A DNA stretch of 64,000 nucleotides from Pictodentalium vernedei. Taxonomy: Eukaryota; Mollusca; Scaphopoda; Dentaliida; Dentaliidae. The position numbers and the translations under genes are program-made. The DNA lies in the NCBI GenBank assembly GCA_031216915.1, contig CM062292.1, positions 67,816,790 through 67,880,789 of the forward strand, written 5' to 3'. Positions 46,171 through 56,978 of this stretch are shown piece after piece. The first letter of the stretch is position 1. Every line of letters begins with the position of its first letter. Below the pieces are notes generated by a model, which made no database searches, had not been told where the DNA came from, and saw only the letters and a list, made by a program, of their open reading frames with translations.

Positions 46171-46649
46171 CAGGGACCGAACTGGGCATGCGCCAGTGCG
46201 TATTTGGTTCTGAATCATCAGGACCTGGCTCTTAAATCTCAGAAATAGGCTTCTCAGTTGGCGCGTAACTTCTCAGATCCTGTTTTGATATTCTTTCGAT
46301 GAATAATCGAGAGAGACACTCTTACATGTATTATATATATGATTATCATTTATCATTGTTGTAGAGTGCTTAAGTTAATACTTCAAGTCTTAATTACCAA
46401 GCATTAATCTTCACTGTGGTTTCTGATCAAGTCTTGGCTGCCTAAATAGGCAGCCAAGACTTGATCAGAAACCACAATGAAGATTAATGTTTGCTATAGT
46501 GTACTAAATGAAAATGATGAGAGCTATTCCATACTTGCAGTGTGTGTTACAAACAGCAGTGTGACTCCATAAATTGAAATCTGGCGCATGAATTGAAAAA
46601 ATAGGCTCCGAGGGTAGAGCGTATTTTAAATAGTCCTGATCGGTCCCTG
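46171..46649. mobile_element. 479-bp palindromic element, copy 2
   Basis: CAGGGACCGAACTGGGC ... GATCGGTCCCTG. Perfect 6-bp duplications ATGAAC at 46165-46170 and 46650-46655. The core hairpin spans 46401-46492. Confidence 0.94.
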
Positions 46650-46732
46650 ATGAACCATGTGAATGGTGAGAAAAAATCTTGGAAGTAAGCTAGCGACTTG
46701 CTCAATATGTATAGTAAGTATGAGTGAAAATA

Positions 46733-46912
46733 AGATGCAGCATAACCACAAACTAAGTATCTCACTGCTTCTATGTTGATAACACCAGAATCTGACATCA
46801 GTTTCTGGAAAACTCTGTAAGAGCTTTCAATAAACTGATGTCAGTTTCTAGTGTTATCAACATAGAAGAAGCAGAACACATAGTTTCTATTGGTTATGCT
46901 GCATCTTGTACT
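46733..46912. repeat. Palindrome related to 1.8-2.1 kb
   Basis: GATGCAGCATAACCA pairs with its complement near 46896. The inner arms TTGATAACACCAGAATCTGA pair with 46838-46862. No clear terminal duplication. Confidence 0.7.
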
Positions 46913-47336
46913 GTAAATTGTAAGATTAGCAATACAGTGTAGTGCAACCCACATGGTTTGATTCCTTGTGTAACCTGGAAGTTGTGTAATTTCTGCCACC
47001 ACAAGGCTTTCTGAAGAAGCCATCCTCGGCAGTATTTTTGCTGTGGATATTTTTTGTTTCGTCGGCATTTTCCTCGGCACTGCTGATTGCAGAGGGTGAA
47101 TTACCAGGGCTGCCAATATCATTATTTTCACACCAGAACATTCCCCCTAAAGGGCTTGACATGATACCTAATAGGGACACCATCTTGGCTTGACACAAGT
47201 TTCTTGATCAACACATAGCGGTGATAACATATATGTAACAAAAAATGTAAGATATCCAAGAAGCATTTTCATATATGCCCTGTGACTTTCATTGAAGTGG
47301 CTTCTCAATAAGTAAATAATAGAAGTTCACAATTTG
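46913..47336. other. No recognised feature
   Basis: Unassigned. Short minus-strand frames here lack recognisable motifs. Confidence 0.3.
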
Positions 47337-48341
47337 ATTAACCCTCCACCGAATGTAACAGCCAAAGCCAGTCAGCGCAGCTAACAATGAAAGTGTCAAT
47401 GACACTGCAGCTTAACTTGACTGTGTGTAGTGTTTGATGAAAAGGATAATGTTCAATGTTTATAAAAGGATTATGAAATACGACAAGAATTGTGATAATT
47501 GAGAATATATTAAGTTCTGTACCTAACATGCTATGTTTTCAACAAGAATAATTTGAGATGTGGACTGTACTAAAGAATTGAGGTCTGGGTTGATGTGGCC
47601 CTCACAGTTAATGCATGTCGAACAAAGTTACTAAGTTAGAGTAAAATCATTCCAAAGCGAGTCATCCTACCAAGTTACAATGAAATCCCTTAAAAATATG
47701 ACTCATAGACTTTGCTAAAAGAATCTAGGTCATGTGCCCATCCTGTGGTCACAGTTGAACGATCACGACCAAAATAGGAGTCTCATCTAGACATCATACC
47801 AAGTCATCCCACCAAGTTACAATGAAATACCTTCATAAATACAATCTGTAGACAGTTCTAAAGGAATCTAGGTTACGTGCCCAAGCGGTAGCATGACCAA
47901 AATAGAATAGTCTCATCTAGACCATCCTACCACGTTACAATAAAATTGCTTCTTAAACATGAACTGTAGACTGTGCTAAACAAATCTAAGTCACGTGCCC
48001 GTGCACCCATCACAGTTGACTGATCATGACCAAAATACGACGTTCTCATCTAGACATTATACTGAGTCATTCTACCAATTTACAATGAAACCCCTTCATA
48101 ACAGCAACCTGCAGACTGTGCTAAAGGAATCTAGGTCACGTGCTCCTGCGGCCCTCATGGTTGACTAAACCCGACCAAAATAGGACATTCTCATCTAGAT
48201 ATTATACAGAGTCATCCTACCAAGTTACAATGAAATCCCTTCATATATATGACCTGTAGTCTGTGCTAAAGGTTTTTGGGCTTTGAACCTGCACTGCCAT
48301 CATGGATGACCAATCACGACCAAAATGGGATGTTCTCATCC
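47337..48341. mobile_element. A-alpha end fragment followed by truncated element Y
   Basis: TTAACCCTCCACCGAATGTAA (A arm, 47337-47385), then the Y 5-prime region from 47386 and five or six Y units (GGAATCTAGGTCACGTGCCC variant). The Y stem-loop end is missing. Confidence 0.7.
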
Positions 48342-48530
48342 AGACAGGCTCTGTCAAACAAGGTATAAGAGAATAAATGCTCAGTGACTTGAAAATGATC
48401 AGTTACTTGAAAAATATTCAATTAAACAGATTATTCAATTAACAGAAATTTTGTCATTTTCCAGTATTCTAGTGATAAACTGGGCATTTATTTTTTACAT
48501 CTTGTTTGACAACCTCTGTCAAACAGGATA
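48342..48530. mobile_element. Family B fragment
   Basis: GGCTCTGTCAAACAAGGTAT and ATTCAATTAACAGAAATTTT. Parts of two hairpin arms without ends. Confidence 0.6.
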
Positions 48531-48532
48531 TA

Positions 48533-49179
48533 CAGTACAAACCTGTTAACCCTTTACCCAACGTAACGGCCAAAACCGGCCAGCGCTATTCTCAAAAATC
48601 GCCAATTAATTTTCACTATTTTTTTCATTTTTTGTCTCAAAAACATAGGTTATGACCCCTCGTTGGAACGAGCTCGTCGAGCTCGTTCCAACGAGGGGTC
48701 ATAACCTATGTTTTTGAGACAAAAAATGAAAAAAATTAGTTATTCAAGAATTTTTTTTGCAAGTGTCGTCTGCTTTTCACGTTAGGTAAAGGGTTAAGTG
48801 AATAGCCACTTTGCCAATGAAAATTATTCAATTAACAGGAGTATTTAACAGGGATTGTGTCACTTTCCTGTATTCTAGAGATAAACTTAGCATTTATTCT
48901 ATTATATCTTGTTTGACAGAGCTCCATGGTAGATTAAATACCCGCATTGGATGTACTGAGAGGCCAAATAGGTCTATAAACAAAGAAAAACTGGGGAGAG
49001 TCAGGGTAATTTCTTGACAGGTTACAGGATTTTTTATTCAATTAACAGGAGTTTGCTCAATAACCTATATTCAATTAACAGGTCAGATTTGTACTGGAGA
49101 TATGGTTTTGTGTTGGGAAATGATATTCAATTAACAGGGTTATTCAGTTAAGAGATATCCAATTAAGTGGGCTCCACTG
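48533..49179. mobile_element. Family B element split by A-alpha
   Basis: TA-CAGTACAAACCTGTTAA at the left; GTGGGCTCCACTG-TA at the right. The hairpin near 48893-48925 keeps one arm (CTTGTTTGACAGAGCTC). Confidence 0.72.
48546..48796. mobile_element. A-alpha element, 251 bp, nested in B
   Basis: TTAACCCTTTACCCAACGT ... CGTTAGGTAAAGGGTTAA with a perfect central hairpin. Near-twin of 13769-14019. Confidence 0.93.
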
Positions 49180-49181
49180 TA

Positions 49182-50143
49182 ATACTGTTACTTGAAAGTG
49201 GCCATTAATTAACAGGGTTCCACTTTATCTCAAGATTAATCATGACCCAAGAACAGTCTGTATTTAAAATTAATATTTACCTTGTTCCAATATCTACATC
49301 AAATTCTATAATTCCAATGAAAAAGTAAATTTAATTTTCCAGGTGAGATATTTTACATTTTATCTGCCTGAGCAATACAGTTTCCAAAGTATACCAATAG
49401 AGTGTACAAAGTTAAGTCCTATTTCTATCACAATGGTTCTGTTTACTAAAATCTATTATCAACATCATAATCCTTTGAAAATATTATACATGTGTTACTC
49501 CATTTATGTAAATACTATTACATCTTTCAAATAGACAGAGAATCCAGTTTAAATTTAGGTCACAGGGTGTCTGAATTTGTCTTAAAATTTAAAATGACAA
49601 GCCACTTCCCTTCAGTAAAGTAAAAAATCTTGTTCAAAGAAATGACAAATGTACTGTGTGGTGAAAATTGAAACTTTGTGATGCAAGGGAGATAATTCAT
49701 TAAATTTCTTTCAACTGGGGACAGTTTCTGCTGGAAACTCACAAGTATTATTAACCTTTGTTTTGGGCAGAATATTCTGAGCAACAGAATTCTCAGCACG
49801 TAATATTTTTCAGGAATTTTACCAGAAGTCTGGATTATTAGATTAACGGGTTGTAACAGGGGGTGGGGTGAGCGACTCCCTGGGGCTAAAGCCCTGGCTG
49901 GAATTTCCCTGTTGGTCTTCAGATTCGTGAGGATCTGGGTCAACTTTCACAAGATGGACACCTGTACAACTCAACTCTGGAGGTAGAATAAACATTCTGT
50001 CCAGACATGTTAAGCTGATAAATTGTAAAATAGTGATATTTCTGAGCAAAAATAGTGAGATTTTAATTTTTAAATGACTCAAAGAGTAAAATTTCTAAAT
50101 TTTAATAGTGAGATTGTGTTGAAAATCTCAATTTTAGGCTTAT
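49182..50143. other. Mostly unassigned
   Basis: A minus-strand frame of about 127 codons at 49560-49943 has no recognisable domain. AATAGTGAGATT motifs near 50045-50115 recur near 50396, either side of the H insertion. Confidence 0.35.
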
Positions 50144-50355
50144 TTAACCATCTGCACACTGATGTCTAAATCTCAAAATTTCAAAATACAAATTTTTCCC
50201 ATAATGCATTTCGTAATTTAACCAATTCAGTCTTGTTTGACAGAGCTCATCGAGCTCTGTCAAACAAGACTGAATTCGTTAAATTTCTAGGTGCATTATA
50301 GGAAAAATTTGCTGTCGGAAATATTGGTATTTTTGACATCAGCGTGCAGAGGGTT
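50144..50355. mobile_element. Family H element
   Basis: TTAACCATCTGCACACTGATG ... GCGTGCAGAGGGTT. The right TTAA is altered. Perfect core hairpin at 50226-50274 (AGTCTTGTTTGACAGAGCTC). Confidence 0.82.
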
Positions 50356-51009
50356 CACAAAAATTCATTCCGGAAAATAGTGACTCTCCCTCTAAAATAG
50401 TGAGACTTGACATGTCTGATTCTGTCATGTGCTGTTGTCTGAATGGATACATATATACATGGTTTATTAAGACGCCAAAAATGGTATGATATAAAATGGA
50501 CATGAAAATAAATGATGGGTTCAAACCACGAGGCCACTACACTTTCAACCCAAAACAGGTTTAAATTCCACCCAACATATGTTCAGTAAATACACAGAAC
50601 TCAGACCTTGAGAGAATCACTGTCAGAAATGTTGATTCAAACCAGGGCCGAGTTGAACAGGTCAAAAAATATGGTACCCATCATTGTCAAGCTTTGTGCA
50701 GATTATAAAGTGTTCTCATAACTAACCTAGTGTATAGGTTTAAGATGGGCAGCTACATCAAAGCTTTTGCCATCGAGACTGCTCTTGTATAGGATAATTT
50801 CATGGGGAAAGATTTTGAATACAGGAATCTGATTTATCCCTCGCTTTCACCTCGACGAAATGAAAGAACAACAATGTACTATGGTCTGAACATTGATTGA
50901 AGTTAAAAATAACAGAATAATTGAGATCTTTTGTTGTATTTTCTTTCAACTGCTGTTACCAAATCCGTTGCAGGGTAATAATTGTAAAATTAGAATCACA
51001 ATCTACTGG
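50356..51009. other. No recognised feature
   Basis: Possibly upstream LINE sequence, but no motif supports that. Confidence 0.3.
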
Positions 51010-51151
51010 AACAGCCCTCATAAGGCTTAGCCTAATATGGGGGGACATTCCTTCAGTTACAATGCTCCAAGACTTTTTAATATGTTACCTGAATCTGTGA
51101 GAGGGGTCCTATCTCTTCCAGTTTTCAAATCAAAGCCAAAATCTTATCTAT

Positions 51152-51402
51152 TTAACCCTTTACCCAACGTAACGGCCAAGACCGGCCAGCGCTATTTACA
51201 AAAATCACTATCCAATTTTCAGTATTTTTTCACTTTTAGTCTCAAAAACATATCTTATGACCCCTCACTGGAACGAGCTCAACGAGCTCATTCCAATGAG
51301 GGACCATAAGCTATGTTTTTGATGCAAAAAATGAAAAAAATTAGTTGTTCAAGAATTTTATTTGCAAGTGTCGTCTGCCTTTCATGTTAGGTAAAGGGTA
51401 AA
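51152..51402. mobile_element. A-alpha element inside the LINE
   Basis: TTAACCCTTTACCCAACGT ... GTTAGGTAAAGGGTAA. It sits immediately after the codons for SYLF. The right TTAA is mutated. Confidence 0.87.
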
Positions 51403-51474
51403 AAAAAATATTATCCTGATGTTGATTTATCTGTTTCAAGTACCTAAATACTGTATATATTCACATCTGGTAAT

Positions 51475-52190
51475 TAGAGATGGGCGGTATTGGAATTTTG
51501 AGTTCGGTGTCGGTTTCGGTATTTTTGTGTGGGCATACCGCGGTATCGGTTCGGTATTCGGTATGTGACTTCAGATTCACTGATAGTAGGGGAATCCATG
51601 TCAGAAAAATACAGAATAAGTTGTTCTTGTATCATTCTATTACAGTGCTACACATGCCATTGTTGATGGGCTCAACATTGTCATTCTTTTGTCAACACAG
51701 ATCATATCTACAGTAATTTGGTGACTTGTTCTAAATCCGCCTTAACTTTTCAAGCTCCACTTAAGGCGTCTGTAATCATAGAATGTGTGTCCTGAAGATG
51801 TCATCTTTAGGTAGGCCTGATGACAGTAGTAAAATTATCTGGTCAGTGATTTCTAGCCAAGTCTTGGCTGCCTTAACAGGCAGCCAAGACTTGGCTAGAA
51901 ATCACTGCTAAGCAACTGGACATGTACAGGTCGTAGACTATTGATAATTTAGTACAACTGCACTGGTTCTTAAGGCTTAACAAAACTGAAAAATAAAATC
52001 AGTCACTTCTTTCATGAAAATGAACACATCAACTGCTATCAATCCTCATCAAGGCCTTATAAATAGTGAATGCACAGGGAAAATTGAAAATACCGTTGGT
52101 TTCGGTATTCAAAGATTGGGTCGGTTCGGTTTTTCGGTGTCCCCATGATATCGGTATCGGTTCGGTTTTTCGGTATATTGCCCATCTCTA
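51475..52190. mobile_element. 716-bp palindromic hAT-like element, copy 2
   Basis: TAGAGATGGGCGGTATTGG ... TATTGCCCATCTCTA. Perfect 8-bp duplications CTGGTAAT at 51467-51474 and 52191-52198. The core hairpin is at 51844-51907. Inverted relative to 11193-11908, same length. Confidence 0.94.
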
Positions 52191-52404
52191 CTGGTAATGT
52201 TTTTTTTTGATGTTGTTCAGCACCTTGGAACTTTTTATCATTGTGGTATTGTGGTATTTGTGCAATATAAACTCTATTTATTATTGAACTGCTCTAGGAT
52301 CTAAACTGATAGTTTTTTTCAGATGAGATAATGATTTTTTTTATATATTATGCAGCCATTCCCAATTCCAACTTCAAGAACGTGATGGAATTTTTAAAAA
52401 AAAT

Positions 52405-52805
52405 TTTATTAGGGTTTAACGACACAGTAACAGCCAAGGTAACAGCCAAGGTCATATTGTGTCAGTGACAGTTTTACAGGTAGAGGAAGCCGGAGTACCT
52501 GGAGAGAACCACCGAGCAATGACAAGCAGCTGCCAGCTCCCCATCATCGTAACTCCGCACTGCAGCACAGGCAGGGTTAGATTGGTTGAAGACATGTGCA
52601 CTATCGACGTGCAGTATGCCTTAGTACACAGCATCATTGTGCCCCCATGTGGACAATTGAGGTGAAGTGCCTTACCCAAGGACACAACGCAGGAGTCCAA
52701 ATCGATCGCTCAGACGGTCACCCATCCAAGGACTAACCGGGCTCACCGTTGCTTTACTTCGGTGATCTGACGAGAACCGGTTACCGCAACGCCGCCATGC
52801 CCCCC
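52405..52805 (-). mobile_element. 5S-headed SINE, near full length
   Basis: On the minus strand it has the 5S-like head (TCACCGAAGTAAAGCAACGG), the body, and the CGTTAAACCCTAATAAAA tail. A short duplication (GTAACAGCCAAGG) is present near the tail. Confidence 0.87.
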
Positions 52806-53059
52806 ACCTGATGAGATAGTGTTTGGTAACACTTCTTACATTTATATGGTAGTAATTGTCTAAATGGAGGTGGGCATGGCAATTGATGGCTGTCAGAATC
52901 AGAGTTGCATCAATATCACTATCATCTTCATTGTATGACAGTTTGACCTTGTGATTCTGATTTTAATTCGCTGCCATTATCAGACTCATAATTTGTGTCT
53001 GAAACGAAATGCTCAATCCAACTGAGGAATTTATAAATTGAGTAGGCTAGTTGAAAAAA
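52806..53059. other. No recognised feature
   Basis: Unassigned spacer. Confidence 0.3.
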
Positions 53060-53246
53060 AGATTTAAAAAAAAAAAAATTCAATAAACCATATTATGTGA
53101 CCCATCATTGCAACAAGCTTGTCGAGCTCATTCTAATGAGAAGTCAAATATAAATACGGTTTTGTTGAAATTTTTTGAAAAAAATGTGAAAAGATTATAT
53201 TTAAAATAATAAATTTTGATATCGCGTTTGTTGAGTAAAGGGTTAA
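53060..53246. mobile_element. A-beta element, left end lost
   Basis: AATAAACCATATTATGTGAC, hairpin AAGCTTGTCGAGCTC, right end GTTGAGTAAAGGGTTAA. The right TTAA is shared with the next A-alpha. Confidence 0.75.
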
Positions 53247-53494
53247 CCATTTACCCAATGTAACGGCCAAAACCGGCCAGCGTTATTCACAAACATCGGC
53301 AATTCATTTTCATTATTTTTTTCATTTATTGTCTCAAAAACATAGGTTATGAATCCTCTTTGGAACGAGCTTATCAAGCTCGTTCCAATAAGGGGTCATA
53401 ACCTATGTTTTTAGACAAAAAGTGAAAAAAAAATAGTTATTCAATAATTTTGTTTGCAAGTGTTGTCTGCTTTTCATGTTAGGTAAAGGGTTAA
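53243..53494. mobile_element. A-alpha element
   Basis: TTAACCATTTACCCAATGTAA ... TGTTAGGTAAAGGGTTAA. Second case of an A-beta/A-alpha pair on one TTAA (compare 17002). Confidence 0.87.
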
Positions 53495-53611
53495 CACAAT
53501 TTGCAGACAAAACAAGATCTATCATCAACTGTTTCAGTTTCGAGTCTGATTTAATGACCTGAAGTTGCTTCGTTACCCATGTACCCAATTAATTGGCAAG
53601 TCTGTCCAGCT

Positions 53612-53690
53612 TACTTATTTATTGGGGGTTTTATGACACTTTCAACTGCCAAGATCATATCATGTCAGTCCGTTTTATGGATGAATTAGC
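53612..53690 (-). mobile_element. SINE tail fragment
   Basis: TTATTTATTGGGGGTTTTATG then GACACTTTCAACTGCC: only the tail and the end of the body. Confidence 0.6.
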
Positions 53691-53704
53691 CAGAAGTCAC
53701 TGCC

Positions 53705-54126
53705 CAGGCCTGGCATTCTTAAAAATGCAGGAGGGCTAAAAATCGTTCTCCTCACATTAGCTCTCCTCAAGCTTACAAAAGCTAAAAGTAGCAAAATGAA
53801 GTTGTACTATCAATGAATTTTGCCCAGTGGGCTTTGTACATACATTTTATTTGGTGCTGCTAACTAGGTAGACTCTGTGAGATGGCTACATTGCCCCTCC
53901 ACACCCCTCCAGGCCTTGGTAAGGCCCGGAGGTGTGGGAGGGGCAGTATGGCCATATTTCAGAGACCACTAACAGAGTAGAGATCTGAAAACCTGTGGGT
54001 TTTAGGAATAGGCTGTTGTGGTAATCATTATTTTCTAAGGCTAGGAGGGCTATTTTTCGCCCTCAATTTTTTTAAGGTGAGCAGTAGGCGAGCGAATAAA
54101 TCGCTCTCCTGAAAATGCCAGGCCTG
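53705..54126. mobile_element. Family T element, copy 2 (6-bp TSD)
   Basis: CAGGCCTGGCATTCTTAAAAA ... TGAAAATGCCAGGCCTG. Perfect 6-bp duplications ACTGCC at 53699-53704 and 54127-54132. Inverted relative to copy 1. The core hairpin is CTCCAGGCCTTGG/TAAGGCCCGGAG. Confidence 0.9.
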
Positions 54127-54147
54127 ACTGCCATGAAATACAATTTA

Positions 54148-54260
54148 TTAACACTTTCCCAAAGTTGTAGAGTAGATGACACTTGTAAAAGAATTTCTTG
54201 AATAACTAACAAGCTTGTTCCAATGAGGCGTCATAAGCTATGTTTTAAGGCAATATTGAA
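54148..54260. mobile_element. A-alpha relic
   Basis: TTAACACTTTCCCAAAG, GATGACACTTGTAAAAG and TTGTTCCAATGAGGCGTCAT. Right half missing. Confidence 0.5.
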
Positions 54261-55085
54261 ACTAGATTGAAGCATGCCCCTGCACAGCATAGGGAGACAG
54301 GAGGCTGAAGATCAACCTGTGAATTGTTACTCATACATGAGCTGTGTCTGTAAGACACATGGGAGCACGGTGGCTCAGTAGGTAGAAGTGCAGGCTGCAA
54401 GCAGAGAGGTCCTCGGTTCGAATCCCACCTGCGGCAACTGCGTTGTGTCCTTGGGCAAGACACTTCATCTGCATTGCCCGCGTGGGGGCACGGTGGCACT
54501 GTGTACTAAGGTGTACTGCACGTTGATGGTGTACTTGCCTTCAACCAATGCTAACCCTGCTTGCGTGGAGTTCGTATGTTGGGGAGCTGACAGTTGCTCG
54601 CCATTACTCTGTGGTTCTCTCCAGGTACTCTGGCTTCCTCCACCCATAAAACTGTTGCGGTCATGATTAGCACCATTGTGCATAAATATGTGACCTTAAA
54701 CACCAATAAATAAATAAGTAAGACACATATGATGCCCTCGCAAAGTCCACTACACACACAAACCAAGTACCATACAGGTAAAATTCTACAAAAAAAATTG
54801 ACCAAGTTCAACACCTTGTACTTTTGTGAAATATTGAAGCAAATCAAAATCCTGTACAATTTGCACACCTCTGGTATATGTACAAACATCCTGCGAAATA
54901 AAAAAGACCTAGCTTGAAAACTGTGTGACGAGTTAGCTGGACAAACAATGTACCCCAGATGTGGACAGATGGATGGACAGCGAATGGATTGATGGGCAGT
55001 TGACGGACGGAACAACAGATGGATGGGCAGGGGTAAAACAATATGACCCAGACTATTCATAGCGGGGGAATAAAAATAATAAAAT
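54261..55085. repeat. Dispersed repeat shared with 25.3-25.5 kb, split by a SINE
   Basis: GAGCTGTGTCTGTAAGACAC continues after the SINE as ATATGATGCCCTCGC; 25430-25460 shows it uninterrupted. The right part carries GATGGATGGACAGCGAATGG and ends near GCGGGGGAATAAAAATAA. Confidence 0.6.
54361..54718 (+). mobile_element. tRNA-headed SINE, full length
   Basis: A tRNA-like head with A box TGGCTCAGTAGG, a loop CTGCAAG compatible with a Cys anticodon, and B box GGTTCGAATCC. Then the body and a GACCTTAAACACCAATAAAT tail. Perfect 10-bp duplications TAAGACACAT at 54351-54360 and 54719-54728. The stems are too mismatched for a functional tRNA. Confidence 0.93.
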
Positions 55086-55348
55086 TTGAATAACGGTTTT
55101 TGTGAAAAGCCATTTTTCACCTTTTAGGCTGTTACATTATGTAACTGGTTAACTGATTACAAAGGATTCTTGATCTCGATTCAATTTTGTTGGAAGACAC
55201 ACAAACTATCAACATACCTTATATCTTAACAGACCACACCTACAAACTCCCAGCATCCACATGAGGAAGAGTGTATAAGCCTTTACCATAACTCTTTCAA
55301 CACGAGAAGCCACTTTTCTGGCTCAGTAACATGATACATCATAATTTC

Positions 55349-56807
55349 TTTAACTAGTAGAGTGCTGAATTATTTTTGCTTGTCTAAATTTGTTAAAATG
55401 TCTTTGCCTTGTTACAATTTATGGGAGAGTACCCATAGGCACTCCCCCATAAATTGTAACAAGAAAAATCATTACAGACTAAACTAGATATCACAGAGAT
55501 GGAATCCATCTTTGCGGGCCCCGCAGCAACTAACCGATGTTAGGTATAAACTGATGTGAACCGTAATACTAAAATATTTCAAACAATAGGTAAAATCTGA
55601 TTAAAATCCCTTCCCTGTTTCAATAAATATAATCATGTCAGGAAATGACATGACAATTTCTTTAAATTTTGTTGTTTTATATAAAATATAAAGGAAAATG
55701 AACACCCTTCACACAAATGTCGAAATCTTCAATTTTCAATATAAATTATCTCCCCCTTTGTAGTCAGTACTTCAATAACTAGCGGATTGCTTCACAGAGC
55801 TCTGAATGGTCTGTCAAGCACCACACTAATTGTTGAACCATTGACTACATAAAGGGAGGCAACTACTGTATGTAGGTGTACAATTTTGACACCAGAGTGC
55901 AGAGAGTTAAAGTTTGTTTGAACATGAAGGAGATGGAGAAGAGGGAAGTTAACACATGACTGAGATGTTTAAAGTTAATTTTTTCCTTTGGGAAATCCCA
56001 ATGAAGAATACAATCAAAATCTGAATTTAGTGATATATCATTTTCTATAATTAGAAATATCAAAACCCTATCTATTAAGGAAAAAAAGTTACAGCCTGGA
56101 CACGAACTTGTCAGAAAAGAACCCCGGATTTGGAATAATTTGACCTTGAGGTGAAAGTTCAAGGTCAAAGCATGGCAACCTTGGTACGCGACACGTCGCC
56201 TTGAGATAATCTACCTACATACCAAATATCAAAACCCTATCTATTAAGGAAAAAAAGTTACAGCCTGGACACGAACTTGTCAGAAAAGAACCCCGAATTT
56301 GGAATAATTTGACCTTGAGGTGAAAGTTCAAGGTCAAAGCATGGCAACCTTGGTACGCGACACGTCGCCTTGAGATAATCTACCTACATACCAAATATCA
56401 AAACCCTACCTATTAAGGGAAAAAAGTTACAGCCAGGACACGAACTTGTCAAAATTCTGAATAATTTGACCTTGAGGTCAAACTTCAAGGTCAAAGCATG
56501 GCAACCATGGTACACGACATGTAGTCTTGAGATAATGTACCCACATACCAAATATCAAAACCCTATCTATTAAGAGAGAAAGATTACAGCCCGGACAACT
56601 TTTGTTATGGATGGATGGAAGGACAGAGGGACGGATGGACGCACGGACAGAGCGATCACTATAGGGCGTCCGCCTGATGGCGGGGCCCTAATAATTTCAC
56701 TTCAAATATAGTCTGAAGCACGTCCAGAAAATATGAAACCTTTCAGTGGCAGCATCTGCATATCAAAATAAAGCCCAAATATGGGCTTCCAGTACTCTAC
56801 CAGTTAA
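55349..56807. mobile_element. Family C element hosting a tandem repeat
   Basis: TTAACTAGTAGAGTGCTG, core hairpin AATTTATGGGAGAGTACC near 55410-55462, and right end AGTACTCTACCAGTTAA. About 1.2 kb is inserted in the right arm. Confidence 0.78.
55480..56695. repeat. Dispersed repeat with 169-bp tandem units, inside family C
   Basis: Opens GGAATCCATCTTTGCGGGCC and closes GATGGCGGGGCCCTAATAA. Units restart at CAAAACCCTATCTATTAAGG near 56061, 56230, 56399 and 56557, and each of the first three carries GTTCAAGGTCAAAGCATGG or a close variant. A GGACAGAGGGACGGATGG tract precedes the end. Confidence 0.75.
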
Positions 56808-56978
56808 GTAGGATGGCTGCTAAGTGAATGTGTGAGGTAGACCAATCAATATTTTCAATGTTCAGCCTCAAGGCTGCACATTAAAAATATTAATTGGTCT
56901 ACCCCCAAATAATGAATATGGATTCTTCCAATTTCTGCCATTGTACTGACATGGAAGATACCACCTGTATTCAAAGGG

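Larger units (their letters stand above)
51010..52290 (+). mobile_element. LINE 3-prime end (CR1/L2-like), interrupted twice
   Basis: Translation at 51037 gives SFSYNAPRLFNMLPESV ... FKSKPKSYLF, the ending typical of CR1/L2-type reverse-transcriptase proteins (Sfs.aAPrlWNsLP...FKs.LKtyLf). An in-frame stop (TAG) lies just upstream at 51028-51030. Past two insertions, the 3-prime UTR resumes at about 52199 with GTTCAGCACCTTGGAAC and GTGCAATATAAACTCTATTT, which resembles the usual GCGCTATATAAAT LINE end. Only the far 3-prime part is present, as expected for a 5-prime truncated LINE. Confidence 0.72.

Noticed and set aside
49560-49943. 127-codon minus-strand frame as a host exon
   Set aside because: No recognisable domain or supporting splice pattern; kept only as unassigned sequence.
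54361-54435. Possible functional tRNA gene
   Set aside because: A and B boxes are present but the stems do not pair, and it is the head of a SINE with 10-bp target duplications.
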